A stretch of 64,000 nucleotides of DNA from Treponema sp. (lineage in GTDB: Bacteria > Spirochaetota > Spirochaetia > Treponematales > Breznakiellaceae): NCBI GenBank assembly GCA_009777995.1, contig WRKT01000008.1, forward strand, positions 1 to 64,000, written 5' to 3'. This document shows, in pieces, positions 1 to 9,090 of this stretch; position 1 is the stretch's first letter, and every line of letters begins with the position of its first letter. A model generated the notes under the pieces. The model did not search any database and was not told where the DNA came from. It saw only the letters and a list, made by a program, of their open reading frames with translations. The position numbers and the translations under genes are program-made.

Positions 1-102
1 AGGATAGAGGACAATGTGATTATTACAAAAACCGGTGTGGTTAATCTTTCAGAAGGCATAATTAAGAAAGCTGAGGATATAGAGAATTTTATGGCCGGGT
101 GA
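1..102 (+). CDS. C-terminal end of an M24-family peptidase (Xaa-Pro aminopeptidase type), partial
   Basis: Only the last 33 codons are inside the window; the frame is open from base 1 and ends with TGA at 100-102. The peptide begins R-I-E-D-N-V-I-I-T and continues with a short T-G-V-V-N-L stretch. This matches the usual tail of M24 metallopeptidases, where the final metal-site Glu-Asp (in an R-x-E-D motif) is followed by a strand and the gene end. These enzymes remove N-terminal residues before proline and are cytoplasmic. The identification rests on this tail alone, so another pita-bread-fold enzyme such as creatinase is possible. Confidence 0.55.
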   Translation, partial: RIEDNVIITKTGVVNLSEGIIKKAEDIENFMAG

Positions 103-152
103 GAGCAGGTTTTAAATATCCCACACAGAAATAGCCGCCGCGTCTTGCTAAA

Positions 153-920
153 TTAAACGGCTTTCAAGCTCTCAATCACCCGTAGCAAATTACCCAGCAA
201 ATGCTCGTGATACACCCTCCCGATTTCCGCCGAAGACTTTGACGGGCTGCCTGTGGTACCGCCTGAGATCCTCCCCAGCTCTGCTGTATGCTCCTTTGTA
301 GCAGGCACATAACAGAGCGTGTCGTTGGGGTATTGCGGGTCCACGCTGTATAGCGGTGTTTCCTTAACCGGATTGTCCACGGCTTTTTCAAGGTGAACAA
401 GGTCAGGGTGTAAATGCATTAAGTGCGATGTTTCAATTTCATCCGAATGGCCGACAGGGCCGATGTCAAGTCCCGGGATCAGATCTTTGGACATATAAGC
501 CGGATCGAAGATTACCGCCTTGCAGAGGAGCTTCGATTGGGCGCGCTGTGCCGCAATTTGCATCCAGGGGATGTTTACAATGCGATGTCCGTTTATTATC
601 ACAAACTTGCGAAACCCGTGTGTATGGAGGGATTCTATAACATCATATAGATATTCGATTAGAACCTCTGCACGCACGCTGACTGAGCCGGGCAGAGCCA
701 TGTGGTGAGGGCACCACCCGAACCAAAGAGGCGGTGTTACAATAACGCCGGCTTTCTCGGCTGCCTCTTCTGCAAGGGCCTTGGCCACAAATGAGTCGGT
801 TCCCAACGGCAGATGATAACCGTGCTGCTCAACACTCCCTACAGGGATCAAAACCACATCCGAGGTTTTCTGCTTTTCTGCCAGCTCCTTCCAACATAAC
901 TCTTCCAAACGATAGCTCAT
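153..920 (-). CDS. creatininase-family amidohydrolase
   Basis: This 255-residue protein has the creatininase fold signature: Glu31-Gln-His33 in a V-G-S-V-E-Q-H-G motif, Asp42 in L-G-T-D, Asn-Gly-His at 110-112 and a G-H-S-D-E-I-E-T-S segment at about 157-165. These are the expected metal ligands of a binuclear cytoplasmic amidohydrolase acting on cyclic amides or formamido compounds. The usual N-G-H-G-G-N motif is altered to N-G-H-R-I-V-N, so the substrate cannot be assigned. A strong GAGGTAGG ribosome site precedes the ATG and contains the stop of the upstream serine hydrolase gene, so the two are translated from one minus-strand operon. True creatinine hydrolysis is not supported. Confidence 0.85.
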   Translation of the reverse strand: MSYRLEELCWKELAEKQKTSDVVLIPVGSVEQHGYHLPLGTDSFVAKALAEEAAEKAGVIVTPPLWFGWCPHHMALPGSVSVRAEVLIEYLYDVIESLHTHGFRKFVIINGHRIVNIPWMQIAAQRAQSKLLCKAVIFDPAYMSKDLIPGLDIGPVGHSDEIETSHLMHLHPDLVHLEKAVDNPVKETPLYSVDPQYPNDTLCYVPATKEHTAELGRISGGTTGSPSKSSAEIGRVYHEHLLGNLLRVIESLKAV

Positions 921-925
921 TAGGC

Positions 926-2896
926 CTACCTCAATTCAAGCCGGAACTCATCCCCGGGGCTTCCAATAAAGGCAATCAGATCACCTTCGGTTAGCTCTGC
1001 GCTGTTTTTCCCTGTAACAGTCGTAAGATTCTTAAACTCCATCTTTTCGTTGTATAAGCCGAAAGCACCTGTTTTTGGGTACTGTACAGAAATTGTCTTT
1101 CCTGTGCAGCTTTTATCTACAAGGTAAAATATGGTATACCCATTTTCTGCTATTTTCAGCGTCTTTTTTGTATCTTCAAGATACGGTATGCAATCCTTAT
1201 TAATAAATACCATTCCGCCTGCGTAAAGATACTCTGTGTCTCCCTCTGTGTGAAATTGCAGATCTGTAACATCTCTAAAGTACAGTTCGTTTTTAGCGTG
1301 GTTTTCATTGATGATACGACAGCCTCCATAAGCATAACCAATTTGGGTGTTGACAGGCAGTTCAATTCGGGTAGAAGAAGTGAAAGACAGGTAGCCCTGC
1401 GATGTGAACTTCTCGTTTATTAACAGATATTTTTTATCCTTTCTTTTTTCCCAAGAGGATGCAATCTTTTCGGCGATAGGATTATCATGCAATTTTTGAT
1501 ACTGGAAACAGTTCCAAGCAATCGAACCTATTTCAGGGAAAGTAAAGTATAAATCTGTCTGCAAAAAAATCAAGTCTTCTGCTTTTTTAATAAAGCGTAC
1601 AGCAGTACTTCCGTCAGGATTTTTAAACAAACCATCACCTGAATAAATATAGTTTTGCTTAGGGATTAGCCCTCCAAAAATCATTGGAAGTTCAAACTCA
1701 CCGTCTTTAATTTTAACCTCTACAAACTTACCGTTTTCTGCATATACTCCCGAAAACCCCAATAGTTCAGCAGGCATTTCTTTCTTGACAGGAGCAGTAA
1801 AGGCAGTTTCCGGTTTTCTTTCTTTAATAATGCCGAACCCTTTTAAAGAATCAAGTAAAAGCTCTATTGCGAAAGACAGTTGATAAAGTGAAGAACTGCC
1901 CGATGAAAGAACAGCTGCTGCCAGATCATGCTCAGGTATGCATACAAATGCGGAATGATACTGAATTGTGTTTCCGCCCTTATAATGGGCTTTTATACCA
2001 TACTTGCTGAAAGGCGGCAGATGCACATTATCCCAGCCAAGGCCATATGAAAAGATACTTACCCCTTCCTCATCAATGGGCCATATTCCCTTCTCATATT
2101 CTTTTTGAGCCATCGCCTTTGCTGACTCAAGAGACAGTATCTTCTTCCCTGTGAAAACTTTAGCTAACTTGCAGAGATCTTCTGCGGTGGAATAAATTCC
2201 ACCTGTGCCAATCAGATTCGTAGCTTCAAATGGCAGAGTCCCGTCGTACATTGACATACATGCCCTTGCAAGCTGAGTTCTGTCAAAATTATCAACGGGC
2301 GTTTTCGTGTTTTTTATACCAAGAGGCTCAAAGAAAAACTTTTGTAGGTACTCGTTATACTTCATGTCGCTTAAGCGCTCAACAAGTATCTCAAGCAGAG
2401 TAAAGCCGTCATTACAATATTCTGAAAAAGCTCCGGGGTTAAATTTTAAAGTGCCTGTTTTTAAATTTGCAAGCAAATTGTCATGGGCGTATGTATCGCT
2501 GTCTTCGAATAAAAAAGCACCCTTATAGTGTGAGCCATAGATACCTGATGAATGGTTCATAAGATGTCTCGGAGTTATTCCGGTATATCGCGCATCAGCC
2601 ATTTCAAAGTCGGGCAAATATGTCTTTACCGGTTCATCAATGTCCAGTTTTTTCTTATCCGAAAGCAGCATCGCTGCCGAGGTTACAAAGACCTTGCTTA
2701 TCGAGCCGATGCCATACATAGTGTTTTTATTCAAGGGTCTGCTTTCAGTTTTGTCATAGACACCATTTGAGCCTGACAAGATAATTTCATCACCCTTCAT
2801 AAGTGCATATTGAATGCCCGTTGATTTATAGGCTGCAAGTGCCGTTCCTGCCATTTTATTTGCTTTTTCCAATAAAGATGCGGTCAGTTCTTTCAT
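926..2896 (-). CDS. serine hydrolase, class C beta-lactamase/DD-peptidase fold
   Basis: The N-terminal half is a beta-lactamase-family (PF00144) domain. The active-site S-x-x-K is Ser65-Ile-Ser-Lys68, the Y-x-N motif is Tyr160-Cys-Asn162, and an H-Y-K-G-G segment stands where the third motif is expected. The remaining ~270 residues form a beta-rich tail of unknown role, making this 656-residue protein much longer than AmpC-type enzymes. There is no clear signal peptide, so it is probably cytoplasmic and may act as an esterase or peptidase rather than a resistance enzyme. A GGAGG site lies just before the ATG, and only two bases separate it from the upstream gene, so it is the middle gene of a three-gene operon. 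Confidence 0.85.
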   Translation of the reverse strand: MKELTASLLEKANKMAGTALAAYKSTGIQYALMKGDEIILSGSNGVYDKTESRPLNKNTMYGIGSISKVFVTSAAMLLSDKKKLDIDEPVKTYLPDFEMADARYTGITPRHLMNHSSGIYGSHYKGAFLFEDSDTYAHDNLLANLKTGTLKFNPGAFSEYCNDGFTLLEILVERLSDMKYNEYLQKFFFEPLGIKNTKTPVDNFDRTQLARACMSMYDGTLPFEATNLIGTGGIYSTAEDLCKLAKVFTGKKILSLESAKAMAQKEYEKGIWPIDEEGVSIFSYGLGWDNVHLPPFSKYGIKAHYKGGNTIQYHSAFVCIPEHDLAAAVLSSGSSSLYQLSFAIELLLDSLKGFGIIKERKPETAFTAPVKKEMPAELLGFSGVYAENGKFVEVKIKDGEFELPMIFGGLIPKQNYIYSGDGLFKNPDGSTAVRFIKKAEDLIFLQTDLYFTFPEIGSIAWNCFQYQKLHDNPIAEKIASSWEKRKDKKYLLINEKFTSQGYLSFTSSTRIELPVNTQIGYAYGGCRIINENHAKNELYFRDVTDLQFHTEGDTEYLYAGGMVFINKDCIPYLEDTKKTLKIAENGYTIFYLVDKSCTGKTISVQYPKTGAFGLYNEKMEFKNLTTVTGKNSAELTEGDLIAFIGSPGDEFRLELR

Positions 2897-2898
2897 AT

Positions 2899-3633
2899 TT
2901 ATACCTCCAAATTATTTATCAATACTCTTGTCCACGGCTTACCCCCCGGCCGGAAGGTTGCAGATAAATTCCCGTCAACTGAGACAAAAAGCTCCGTTAT
3001 CATACCATCTTTATGGGTTATGCTTAATCCGTCTAAACAGAAAACCAAAAGAATATAAATTGATTCAATCTGTTGTAAAATAGGTGGGAGTGATTTTACT
3101 TCATTTGCGATTTCTTCATCACTGAATAGTGGCATATCGTCAAGAGATGTTTCCAATGTGCGCATTAGAGAAATTATTAAAGGTTTTTCTTCTATTAAAA
3201 CGCATATAGATTCAGCCTTTTTATAACTATTTTCTATTAGGTTCCGCAGCTCATCCCTACCCGATCCAAAGTTCTCAATTAAAAATGTATCACTAAAATC
3301 AGAAAGACTCTCAAGAAAAAGACTTTCATATGCGCCCTTATGTATTTCCCTATATCGTGAAAAATCAATCTTGGAAAATACATAGTCTTCAGGGGATACA
3401 CCTGCCTTTGCATTCTTAAAGTCCAGCCGGCTAAGCTCCTCCTGGACACGGCAGAGTCTTAAATATCTGCGTTTGATTCTGTTTATAATGATAGACTGCC
3501 CCGTGTTTTTACTTCCAACCGAAAGAGCTGCGAATTCTTGCAAAATTGGGAACGAAGAAATTGCCTTTATTTCCGGTGAAAGTACATGATCAAAAACAGG
3601 GGTTAATTTTTCTATTGCAATTAGACGATTCAT
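2899..3633 (-). CDS. protein of unknown function, first gene of the serine hydrolase operon
   Basis: This 244-residue protein is not recognised. It is predicted mostly alpha-helical, with many Arg/Lys/Glu residues and no signal peptide or membrane segment. A longer reading from base 3918 exists but would run antisense through the lipid-kinase-like gene and lacks sense as protein, so the ATG at 3633 (M-N-R-L-I-A-I) is preferred. It lies directly upstream of the serine hydrolase and creatininase genes on the same strand, suggesting a shared but unknown pathway. Its divergent intergenic region with the next plus-strand gene holds repeated GTAAAG motifs. Confidence 0.6.
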   Translation of the reverse strand: MNRLIAIEKLTPVFDHVLSPEIKAISSFPILQEFAALSVGSKNTGQSIIINRIKRRYLRLCRVQEELSRLDFKNAKAGVSPEDYVFSKIDFSRYREIHKGAYESLFLESLSDFSDTFLIENFGSGRDELRNLIENSYKKAESICVLIEEKPLIISLMRTLETSLDDMPLFSDEEIANEVKSLPPILQQIESIYILLVFCLDGLSITHKDGMITELFVSVDGNLSATFRPGGKPWTRVLINNLEV

Positions 3634-3646
3634 CTCTGCATATAGA

Positions 3647-3676
3647 GTAAAGTGCTTTACCCTATAATGTAAAGTG
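3647..3676. promoter_or_regulatory. repeated GTAAAG/CTTTAC motifs around a -10 box in a divergent intergenic region
   Basis: The palindrome GTAAAGTGCTTTAC (3647-3660) is followed by TATAAT (3663-3668) and then by GTAAAGTG (3669-3676). The two GTAAAGTG copies are 22 bases apart, two helical turns, and the middle CTTTAC pairs with either. The block lies between the divergent genes starting at 3633 and 3686, so it could be the operator of a repressor covering the plus-strand -10 box. No good -35 was found. The regulator is unknown. Confidence 0.4.
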
Positions 3677-3685
3677 TTTATTCTT

Positions 3686-4252
3686 ATGATGATGAAAGCT
3701 GAACTTGCAAGAAAAAGTCTGCACATACTTATCGCCTTGGTACCTGTCCTTGCCTCAATCAACCTTTCCGGCACCGTATTGCTTCTTTTCCTTGGCCTCT
3801 TGATATACAGCACTGCTGAAAGCCTGCGCTTCCTCGGGTTTTCTCTGCCTATTATCTCTTCCATTACAAGGTATGCCTCAAGGAAAAGCGAGGAAGGGCG
3901 TTTCGCCCTTGGGCCCATAACCTTGGGCCTTGGCGCTCTTCTATCCCTTTTGCTTTTCTCTCCGATGCAGGCAGCCCTTGCAATTTACGTCCTTGCATTC
4001 GCAGACTGTGCTGCAGGTCTCATTGGCAAATTCGCAGGAAAGCATCGCCCCCGCTTTCTGGCAGGCAAAAGCATTGAAGGTACTTTGGCAGGTTTTATCG
4101 CAGCAGCTCTCGCAGGCTTCTTTGTTTCAGGTGATATAATGATAGCAGGTGTCGCAGGGATAATATCAATTTTAGTTGATATTATCCCTCTCGGAGACTT
4201 TGACAATTTGATCCTGCCGCTTGCTGTAGGTCTTGCTTCCTCTGTACTATAA
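3686..4252 (+). CDS. diacylglycerol/polyprenol kinase family membrane protein
   Basis: The protein is a small polytopic membrane protein with about six hydrophobic segments. It shows the hallmarks of the CTP-dependent DGK1/SEC59/VTE5 lipid-kinase family: an N-terminal A-R-K-S-L-H-I, a F-A-D-C-A-A-G-L-I-G-K segment, G-K-S-I-E-G-T-L-A-G and a terminal I-P-L-G-D-F-D-N-L motif. The family phosphorylates lipid alcohols such as dolichol, phytol or diacylglycerol at the membrane; the bacterial substrate is unknown. A GTG at 3674 and ATGs at 3686, 3689 and 3692 are all possible starts. The gene converges on glycerate kinase with two bases between stops. Confidence 0.75.
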   Translation: MMMKAELARKSLHILIALVPVLASINLSGTVLLLFLGLLIYSTAESLRFLGFSLPIISSITRYASRKSEEGRFALGPITLGLGALLSLLLFSPMQAALAIYVLAFADCAAGLIGKFAGKHRPRFLAGKSIEGTLAGFIAAALAGFFVSGDIMIAGVAGIISILVDIIPLGDFDNLILPLAVGLASSVL

Positions 4253-4254
4253 TT

Positions 4255-5457
4255 TTACTTACACAAAATAACCGTAATATCGTTTACATTCGTCCCTGTA
4301 GGCCCTGTCTTTATCAAACCGGCAACTGCCGCTAGGCCCTTATACGAATCATTGTTGGCTAGAATCTCCTGCAGATTAAGCCCCCGCTCCTTTAACCTTC
4401 CCGCCGTACTCCCGTCAACAATGCCGCCTGCCGCATCGGTCGGACCGTCTGTGCCGTCAGAGCCCACTGAAAAAACCAGCAGGTCTTGAAGGCCCGAAAT
4501 GCCTTCTGCGGCAGCAAGAGCCAGCTCCTGATTCCTCCCCCCGGTGCCCGTACCCTTAACACTTACTACGGTCTCACCTCCAAGGATGATGGCGCAGGGC
4601 CGCTCAAAGACCCCGTTCGGCGTCGCGGTCCCCACAGCGACTTGTCTCGCAATCGAAGAGACCAACCTCCCTGCCTCCCTAGCCTCACAGTTCATGTCAG
4701 TGCAAAGAATGTGTGCATTATACCCAAGGCCAAGGGCTGCAGACGCCGCACTCTCGCAGAGAGTCCGAACACTCCCCGTAATCACTGTCTCAACATTATC
4801 AAGAGACTTCGGTGTTTCCCTGCACAGATAATCACTCACCTTATCACCCAAATCAAGATCATACTTGCGCAGAACCGCAGCTACATCATCTATTGTAGAT
4901 AAATCAGGCGCAGCAGGTCCCGATGCAATCGAGTCAGGCCTGTCCCCAAGCACATCAGAGAGAATTATCGTAAAAACCTTCCCCGGGGAGCAAATTTGCG
5001 CAAACCTGCCTGCCTTTACAGCCGAAAGACGCTTCCGGATCATGTTCACTTCGACAATATCTGCCCCGCAGGCAAGGAGCTTTGAGTTAACTTCGATAAT
5101 ATCGGCAAGACTAAGGCCCGGCAGAGGCTGTTCAAACAGGGCAGAGCCCCCGCCCGAAATAAGGAACAGCAACTCATCATCCTCTCCAAGCCTCTTGGCC
5201 ATTTCTATGGCCTTCCCGGTGCCGATTAGGGTATTCTCGTCAGACAGGGGATGTCCCGCCTCGATTATCCGGAAGCCCCGGATTTCACCGCCTGAATGGC
5301 CATACTTTGTCAGCACAATGCCGCTTTTTATCCTGCTTCCAAGCTCCTTTCGGGCAGATTTTGCCATGGTCCAAGCCGCCTTCCCAATTGCAAGGCAGTA
5401 AATATCACCCTTGAAAACCCTTTCCCTTAGGGCATTACTCACCGCCTGCTGCGGCAA
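4255..5457 (-). CDS. glycerate 2-kinase (MOFRL family)
   Basis: The sequence matches class II glycerate kinases: an N-terminal DUF4147 domain with A-I-G-K-A-A-W and the glycine-rich F-L-I-S-G-G-G-S-A-L phosphate loop, then a MOFRL domain with G-G-R-N-Q-E-L-A-L and S-V-G-S-D-G-T-D-G-P-T-D-A-A-G motifs. It phosphorylates D-glycerate to 2-phosphoglycerate in the cytoplasm and so feeds lower glycolysis. The conventional start is a TTG at 5457, but it has no ribosome site. In-frame coding continues upstream to ATT codons at 5518-5523 preceded by GGGGTGA (5527-5533), adding about 22 residues that resemble the family's usual N-terminus, so an ATT start is plausible. Confidence 0.87.
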   Translation of the reverse strand: MPQQAVSNALRERVFKGDIYCLAIGKAAWTMAKSARKELGSRIKSGIVLTKYGHSGGEIRGFRIIEAGHPLSDENTLIGTGKAIEMAKRLGEDDELLFLISGGGSALFEQPLPGLSLADIIEVNSKLLACGADIVEVNMIRKRLSAVKAGRFAQICSPGKVFTIILSDVLGDRPDSIASGPAAPDLSTIDDVAAVLRKYDLDLGDKVSDYLCRETPKSLDNVETVITGSVRTLCESAASAALGLGYNAHILCTDMNCEAREAGRLVSSIARQVAVGTATPNGVFERPCAIILGGETVVSVKGTGTGGRNQELALAAAEGISGLQDLLVFSVGSDGTDGPTDAAGGIVDGSTAGRLKERGLNLQEILANNDSYKGLAAVAGLIKTGPTGTNVNDITVILCK

Positions 5458-5536
5458 ATTATCGGAGATTGCCTGTTTTATTATGAAGTTTGCATCGCGA
5501 TATAATTCATCAATTTTAATAATGTATCACCCCACA

Positions 5537-5565
5537 CTGACAAACAATTATTTTTCCATTATACT
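5537..5565 (+). promoter_or_regulatory. sigma70-type promoter for the GH13 gene
   Basis: CTGACA at 5537-5542 and TATACT at 5560-5565 are separated by exactly 17 bases. Transcription would begin near 5572, giving a leader of about 100 bases before the ATG at 5671, or a leaderless message if the ATG at 5572 is used. Confidence 0.55.
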
Positions 5566-5670
5566 ATTAAAATGCAGAAATTCCACGCGGTTTACCGCAT
5601 CGCTCTTTCTAAATTTTCAAGCACCTCTTCGAAGAATACGAATTTTAGTGCAGCAAATAGAAAGGCCCTT

Positions 5671-8600
5671 ATGGAATTTCACATCAGAAATGAAGTGCGG
5701 GAAGAACACAGCCTTGAAGGCAGCCTATTTTCTCTGACCGGGAATGTTGTTCTTACAGATATGCGTCAGGTGCGAAACCTGACAATGCAGTTGAACGAGG
5801 GCGTAGACCCTGCGAAAAACCCGGAGCGCATTGTTCGCGCAGGGCAATTGAATGCAATGGGGTTAATTGATGAGGTTCTTCATTATATTGTTGCCCTATA
5901 CAGGGAGCAGGTACAGAGTGATGTCTTTGATACGGCGCTTGCCCGGCTGAACGAAAAGCTTGGGAGCGGTAAGACCGCGGCCCTGCTTGAAGGCTTCTGC
6001 GGGCGCTTCCCCCCAAGGGATGTTTACGGAGGAAAGGTCGGAGTTAAGGGCTATCTTGAGGGAAGTGACGGAGGGGAGAGCTGCCGAAGTCTCTCTCTTG
6101 AAGAGATACTCCTTCTTGCAATGGCTAACCTTAACCCCGCATTCAGACAGTTTTTATTTCTTTTTGATGATTCAGAACTCGCACAGAAAACTGTCTACGC
6201 AGGCGCAATTGACGAACTCAAAGCACATCTCTCTGAGCTTCCTGCCTTCGGCCCTGACGGCATGAGCCTTTGGGATACGCTTCGTGCCCCTGCCCTTGCA
6301 TCCCCGGATTCTCTTTTGGGCCAGCTCGATTTCATGCGCAAGAGGTGGGGCCTCATTTTAACTCGATATATGAGCCGCCTCCTTACCGGCTACGATATTA
6401 TTAAAGAAGAAGAAAAACCGTCGTTTTTTGGTCCCGGGCCAAGCATGGCGATGGACTTCAGCCTTTTACAGAACGAATACGAGCGCTTTACCCCCGATCA
6501 GGAGTGGATGCCTCAGGTGGTGCTTATTGCGAAGAGCACCCTGGTCTGGCTTTTTCAGCTTTCGCAAAAATACGGAAGGGAGATTAGCAGGCTTGATGAG
6601 ATCCCGGACGAAGAGTTGGATGAACTTGCACGCAGAGGTTTCTCGGGTCTTTGGCTCATAGGTCTCTGGGAGAGGAGCAAGGCGAGTAAGACCATCAAGC
6701 AGTGGACAGGCAACCCCGAAGCAGAGGCCTCTGCCTATAGCCTTTACGATTACGACATCGCAGAATCCCTTGGCGGCTGGGCTGCCCTTGGAACCCTCCG
6801 CTCCCGCTGTATGCGCCGCGGAATACGAGTCGGTTCTGACATGGTTCCAAACCATACCGGCCTTGACAGCCGCTGGATGATAGAGCACCCCGATCGCTTC
6901 CTCCAGCTTCCGTATCCGCCATTTCCTTCTTATAATTACAGCTGCAATAACCTCTCGGGGCGAGATGATGTAACCGTTCAAATCGAAGACCATTATTTCA
7001 GTCGAAGTGATGCTGCAGTCGTCTTTAAACGCATCGACAATAATACCGGCGAAGTCCGTTATATCTACCACGGCAATGACGGCACTTCCATGCCCTGGAA
7101 TGACACCGCACAGATTGACTTTTTAAACCCGGAGGCCAGGGAAGCTGTTATACGCACGATTGTTGGAGTATGTCAGCAGTTCCCGATAGTGCGCTTTGAT
7201 GCAGCAATGACCCTTGCCAAGCGTCACATCCAGCGGCTCTGGTATCCGGTGCCCGGTCAGGGCGGCGACATTGCAAGCAGGGCCGAGCATGCCATCTCCA
7301 CAGATGAGTTCAACCGCCGCATCCCCGAAGAGTTTTGGCGCGAAGTTGTTGATCGCTGTGCCCATGAAGCGCCATATACCCTGCTTCTTGCAGAGGCTTT
7401 CTGGATGATGGAAGGATACTTTGTCCGCACCCTTGGCATGCACCGGGTTTATAACTCTGCCTTTATGAATATGTTGAAAAATGAAGAAAACGAAAAATAC
7501 CGAACAACAATAAAAAACACCCTCGAATTTGATCCTGAAATTCTAAAACGCTTTGTTAACTTCATGAACAACCCCGACGAAGATACCGCAGTCGCCCAAT
7601 TCGGCAAGGGTGATAAATACTTCGGTATCTGCACCCTCCTTGTTACAATGCCCGGCCTTCCAATGTTCGGCCACGGTCAGATCGAAGGCTTTGAAGAGAA
7701 GTACGGCATGGAGTATCGCCGCTCCTACTACGATGAAAAGCCCGACGGCTATCTTGTTGATCGCCACGAAAGGGAGATTTTCCCCCTAATGAAAAGGCGG
7801 CATCTTTTTTCGGGAAGTGCAGATTTCTGTCTTTACGATTTTCTCTCTTCCGATGGAGGTGTGAACGAAAATGTTTTTGCGTATTCAAACCGTGCAGGTA
7901 GCGATAGGATTTTAGTTCTATACAATAATAGTTACTATAATACTTCCGGCAGGATTATCAGGAGCGCTGTTGCAATTCCGCAGAAAGACGGATCTCACAG
8001 ACAGGACTCACTCTGCCATGCCCTTGGCCTCAGGGGAGAGGAACGCTACTTCATACTTTTCAGGGAGCAGCGCAGCAATTTATGGTATATTCGCTCTTCA
8101 AAAGAAATTGCAGAACAGGGACTTTTCGCAAGTCTTAACGGTTACCAGGCTCAAGTGTTTATTGATATTCGGGAGGAAGAAGATACAGCCCAAGCTCGTC
8201 CCGGAAGTTGGGAATGCCGATGGGCAACCCTAAACCACGAGCTAGGCGGCAGGGGAGTAGTTGATATCGATGAATGTCTTATGGACATACAACTCGGAGA
8301 GCTCTATGCCCCCCTAAGAGATATCCTCTCTCCCGACCGTTTAATTGATAAAAAGGGTGAAACTTTGCGAGAGCCGGTTCTTGCATTTGCAAGAGCTGTA
8401 TTAAAGTATATTGATGATAGTGAAGGTAAGTATATACAAGCAGAGAGTGATATAAAAAAAGACTATAAGTATTCAGAGAAGCAGATATTAAGTGAATGGG
8501 AGTCTATACATAAAGTTATTAGTAAAACCAAGAATGATAATTTAGCATCCATGGCTTTGGGGTATGGCACTTTATTGTTACTAAGATCGATTTTAAATTC

Positions 8601-9084
8601 GGCAGCCACAGACGGAGAAGAGGCAGCAACCCTTGCCTTACATTGGAAGCTCGACCGCCTCCTTCGCAGATGCTGGGAGCAGGCAGGTATCCCTGCCGAT
8701 AAAGTCTCACGGGGAATAAAGATCGCTCTTTTCCTATTAACTCTTCGCCAACCTTCAAAGCCCAAGGCAGTAAAGACCGCAAAGGCTGTAAAGGTTAGTA
8801 AAGTACCCGATACACCCGGCGCCATTGCCGCAGCTCTTGTCCTAAAATACTATGATTCTGAAGATCTCAGGAGTCTTTTAGGAGTAAATCGCTTTAATGA
8901 TGTAACCTGGTTCAATAAAGAAGCTTTTGAAGATGTACTGCTGCTGCTTCCCTTATTCCTCTCCCTTGAGCCGGCTTATGCGAAGCAGAGTAAAATGATT
9001 GCTGATGTGGTAAAGCTCTTTAAAAATTCCGGGAAAAAATCCGGATATAGATTTGATGAACTTGTAAGAGCACTGGAGATATGA
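5671..9084 (+). CDS. very long GH13 alpha-amylase-family protein
   Basis: A GH13 (beta/alpha)8 catalytic core lies in the middle of the protein. The four family regions are visible: D-M-V-P-N-H-T-G, I-V-R-F-D-A-A-M with the nucleophile Asp at 7198, L-L-L-A-E-A-F with the acid/base Glu at 7393, and N-N-P-D-E-D with the third Asp at 7576. Region IV normally reads N-H-D, so the histidine is replaced here. The core is preceded by ~290 residues and followed by ~400 residues with no recognised domain. There is no signal peptide, so it probably acts on intracellular alpha-glucans or sugars. An ATG at 5572 would add 33 unconvincing residues; the ATG at 5671 has an AAAGG site. The HD-domain gene follows within 7 bases. 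Confidence 0.85.
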   Translation: MEFHIRNEVREEHSLEGSLFSLTGNVVLTDMRQVRNLTMQLNEGVDPAKNPERIVRAGQLNAMGLIDEVLHYIVALYREQVQSDVFDTALARLNEKLGSGKTAALLEGFCGRFPPRDVYGGKVGVKGYLEGSDGGESCRSLSLEEILLLAMANLNPAFRQFLFLFDDSELAQKTVYAGAIDELKAHLSELPAFGPDGMSLWDTLRAPALASPDSLLGQLDFMRKRWGLILTRYMSRLLTGYDIIKEEEKPSFFGPGPSMAMDFSLLQNEYERFTPDQEWMPQVVLIAKSTLVWLFQLSQKYGREISRLDEIPDEELDELARRGFSGLWLIGLWERSKASKTIKQWTGNPEAEASAYSLYDYDIAESLGGWAALGTLRSRCMRRGIRVGSDMVPNHTGLDSRWMIEHPDRFLQLPYPPFPSYNYSCNNLSGRDDVTVQIEDHYFSRSDAAVVFKRIDNNTGEVRYIYHGNDGTSMPWNDTAQIDFLNPEAREAVIRTIVGVCQQFPIVRFDAAMTLAKRHIQRLWYPVPGQGGDIASRAEHAISTDEFNRRIPEEFWREVVDRCAHEAPYTLLLAEAFWMMEGYFVRTLGMHRVYNSAFMNMLKNEENEKYRTTIKNTLEFDPEILKRFVNFMNNPDEDTAVAQFGKGDKYFGICTLLVTMPGLPMFGHGQIEGFEEKYGMEYRRSYYDEKPDGYLVDRHEREIFPLMKRRHLFSGSADFCLYDFLSSDGGVNENVFAYSNRAGSDRILVLYNNSYYNTSGRIIRSAVAIPQKDGSHRQDSLCHALGLRGEERYFILFREQRSNLWYIRSSKEIAEQGLFASLNGYQAQVFIDIREEEDTAQARPGSWECRWATLNHELGGRGVVDIDECLMDIQLGELYAPLRDILSPDRLIDKKGETLREPVLAFARAVLKYIDDSEGKYIQAESDIKKDYKYSEKQILSEWESIHKVISKTKNDNLASMALGYGTLLLLRSILNSAATDGEEAATLALHWKLDRLLRRCWEQAGIPADKVSRGIKIALFLLTLRQPSKPKAVKTAKAVKVSKVPDTPGAIAAALVLKYYDSEDLRSLLGVNRFNDVTWFNKEAFEDVLLLLPLFLSLEPAYAKQSKMIADVVKLFKNSGKKSGYRFDELVRALEI

Positions 9085-9090
9085 TACGAC

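Noticed and set aside
3634-3918. Longer start for the unknown gene at 2899-3633
   Set aside because: It would run antisense through the lipid-kinase-like gene and adds a basic, non-family-like extension.
4865-5401. 178-codon plus-strand frame inside glycerate kinase
   Set aside because: Antisense shadow of a well-conserved gene; no ribosome site and no recognisable protein features.
6466-7071. 201-codon minus-strand frame inside the GH13 gene
   Set aside because: It covers conserved GH13 motifs on the other strand and resembles no protein family.
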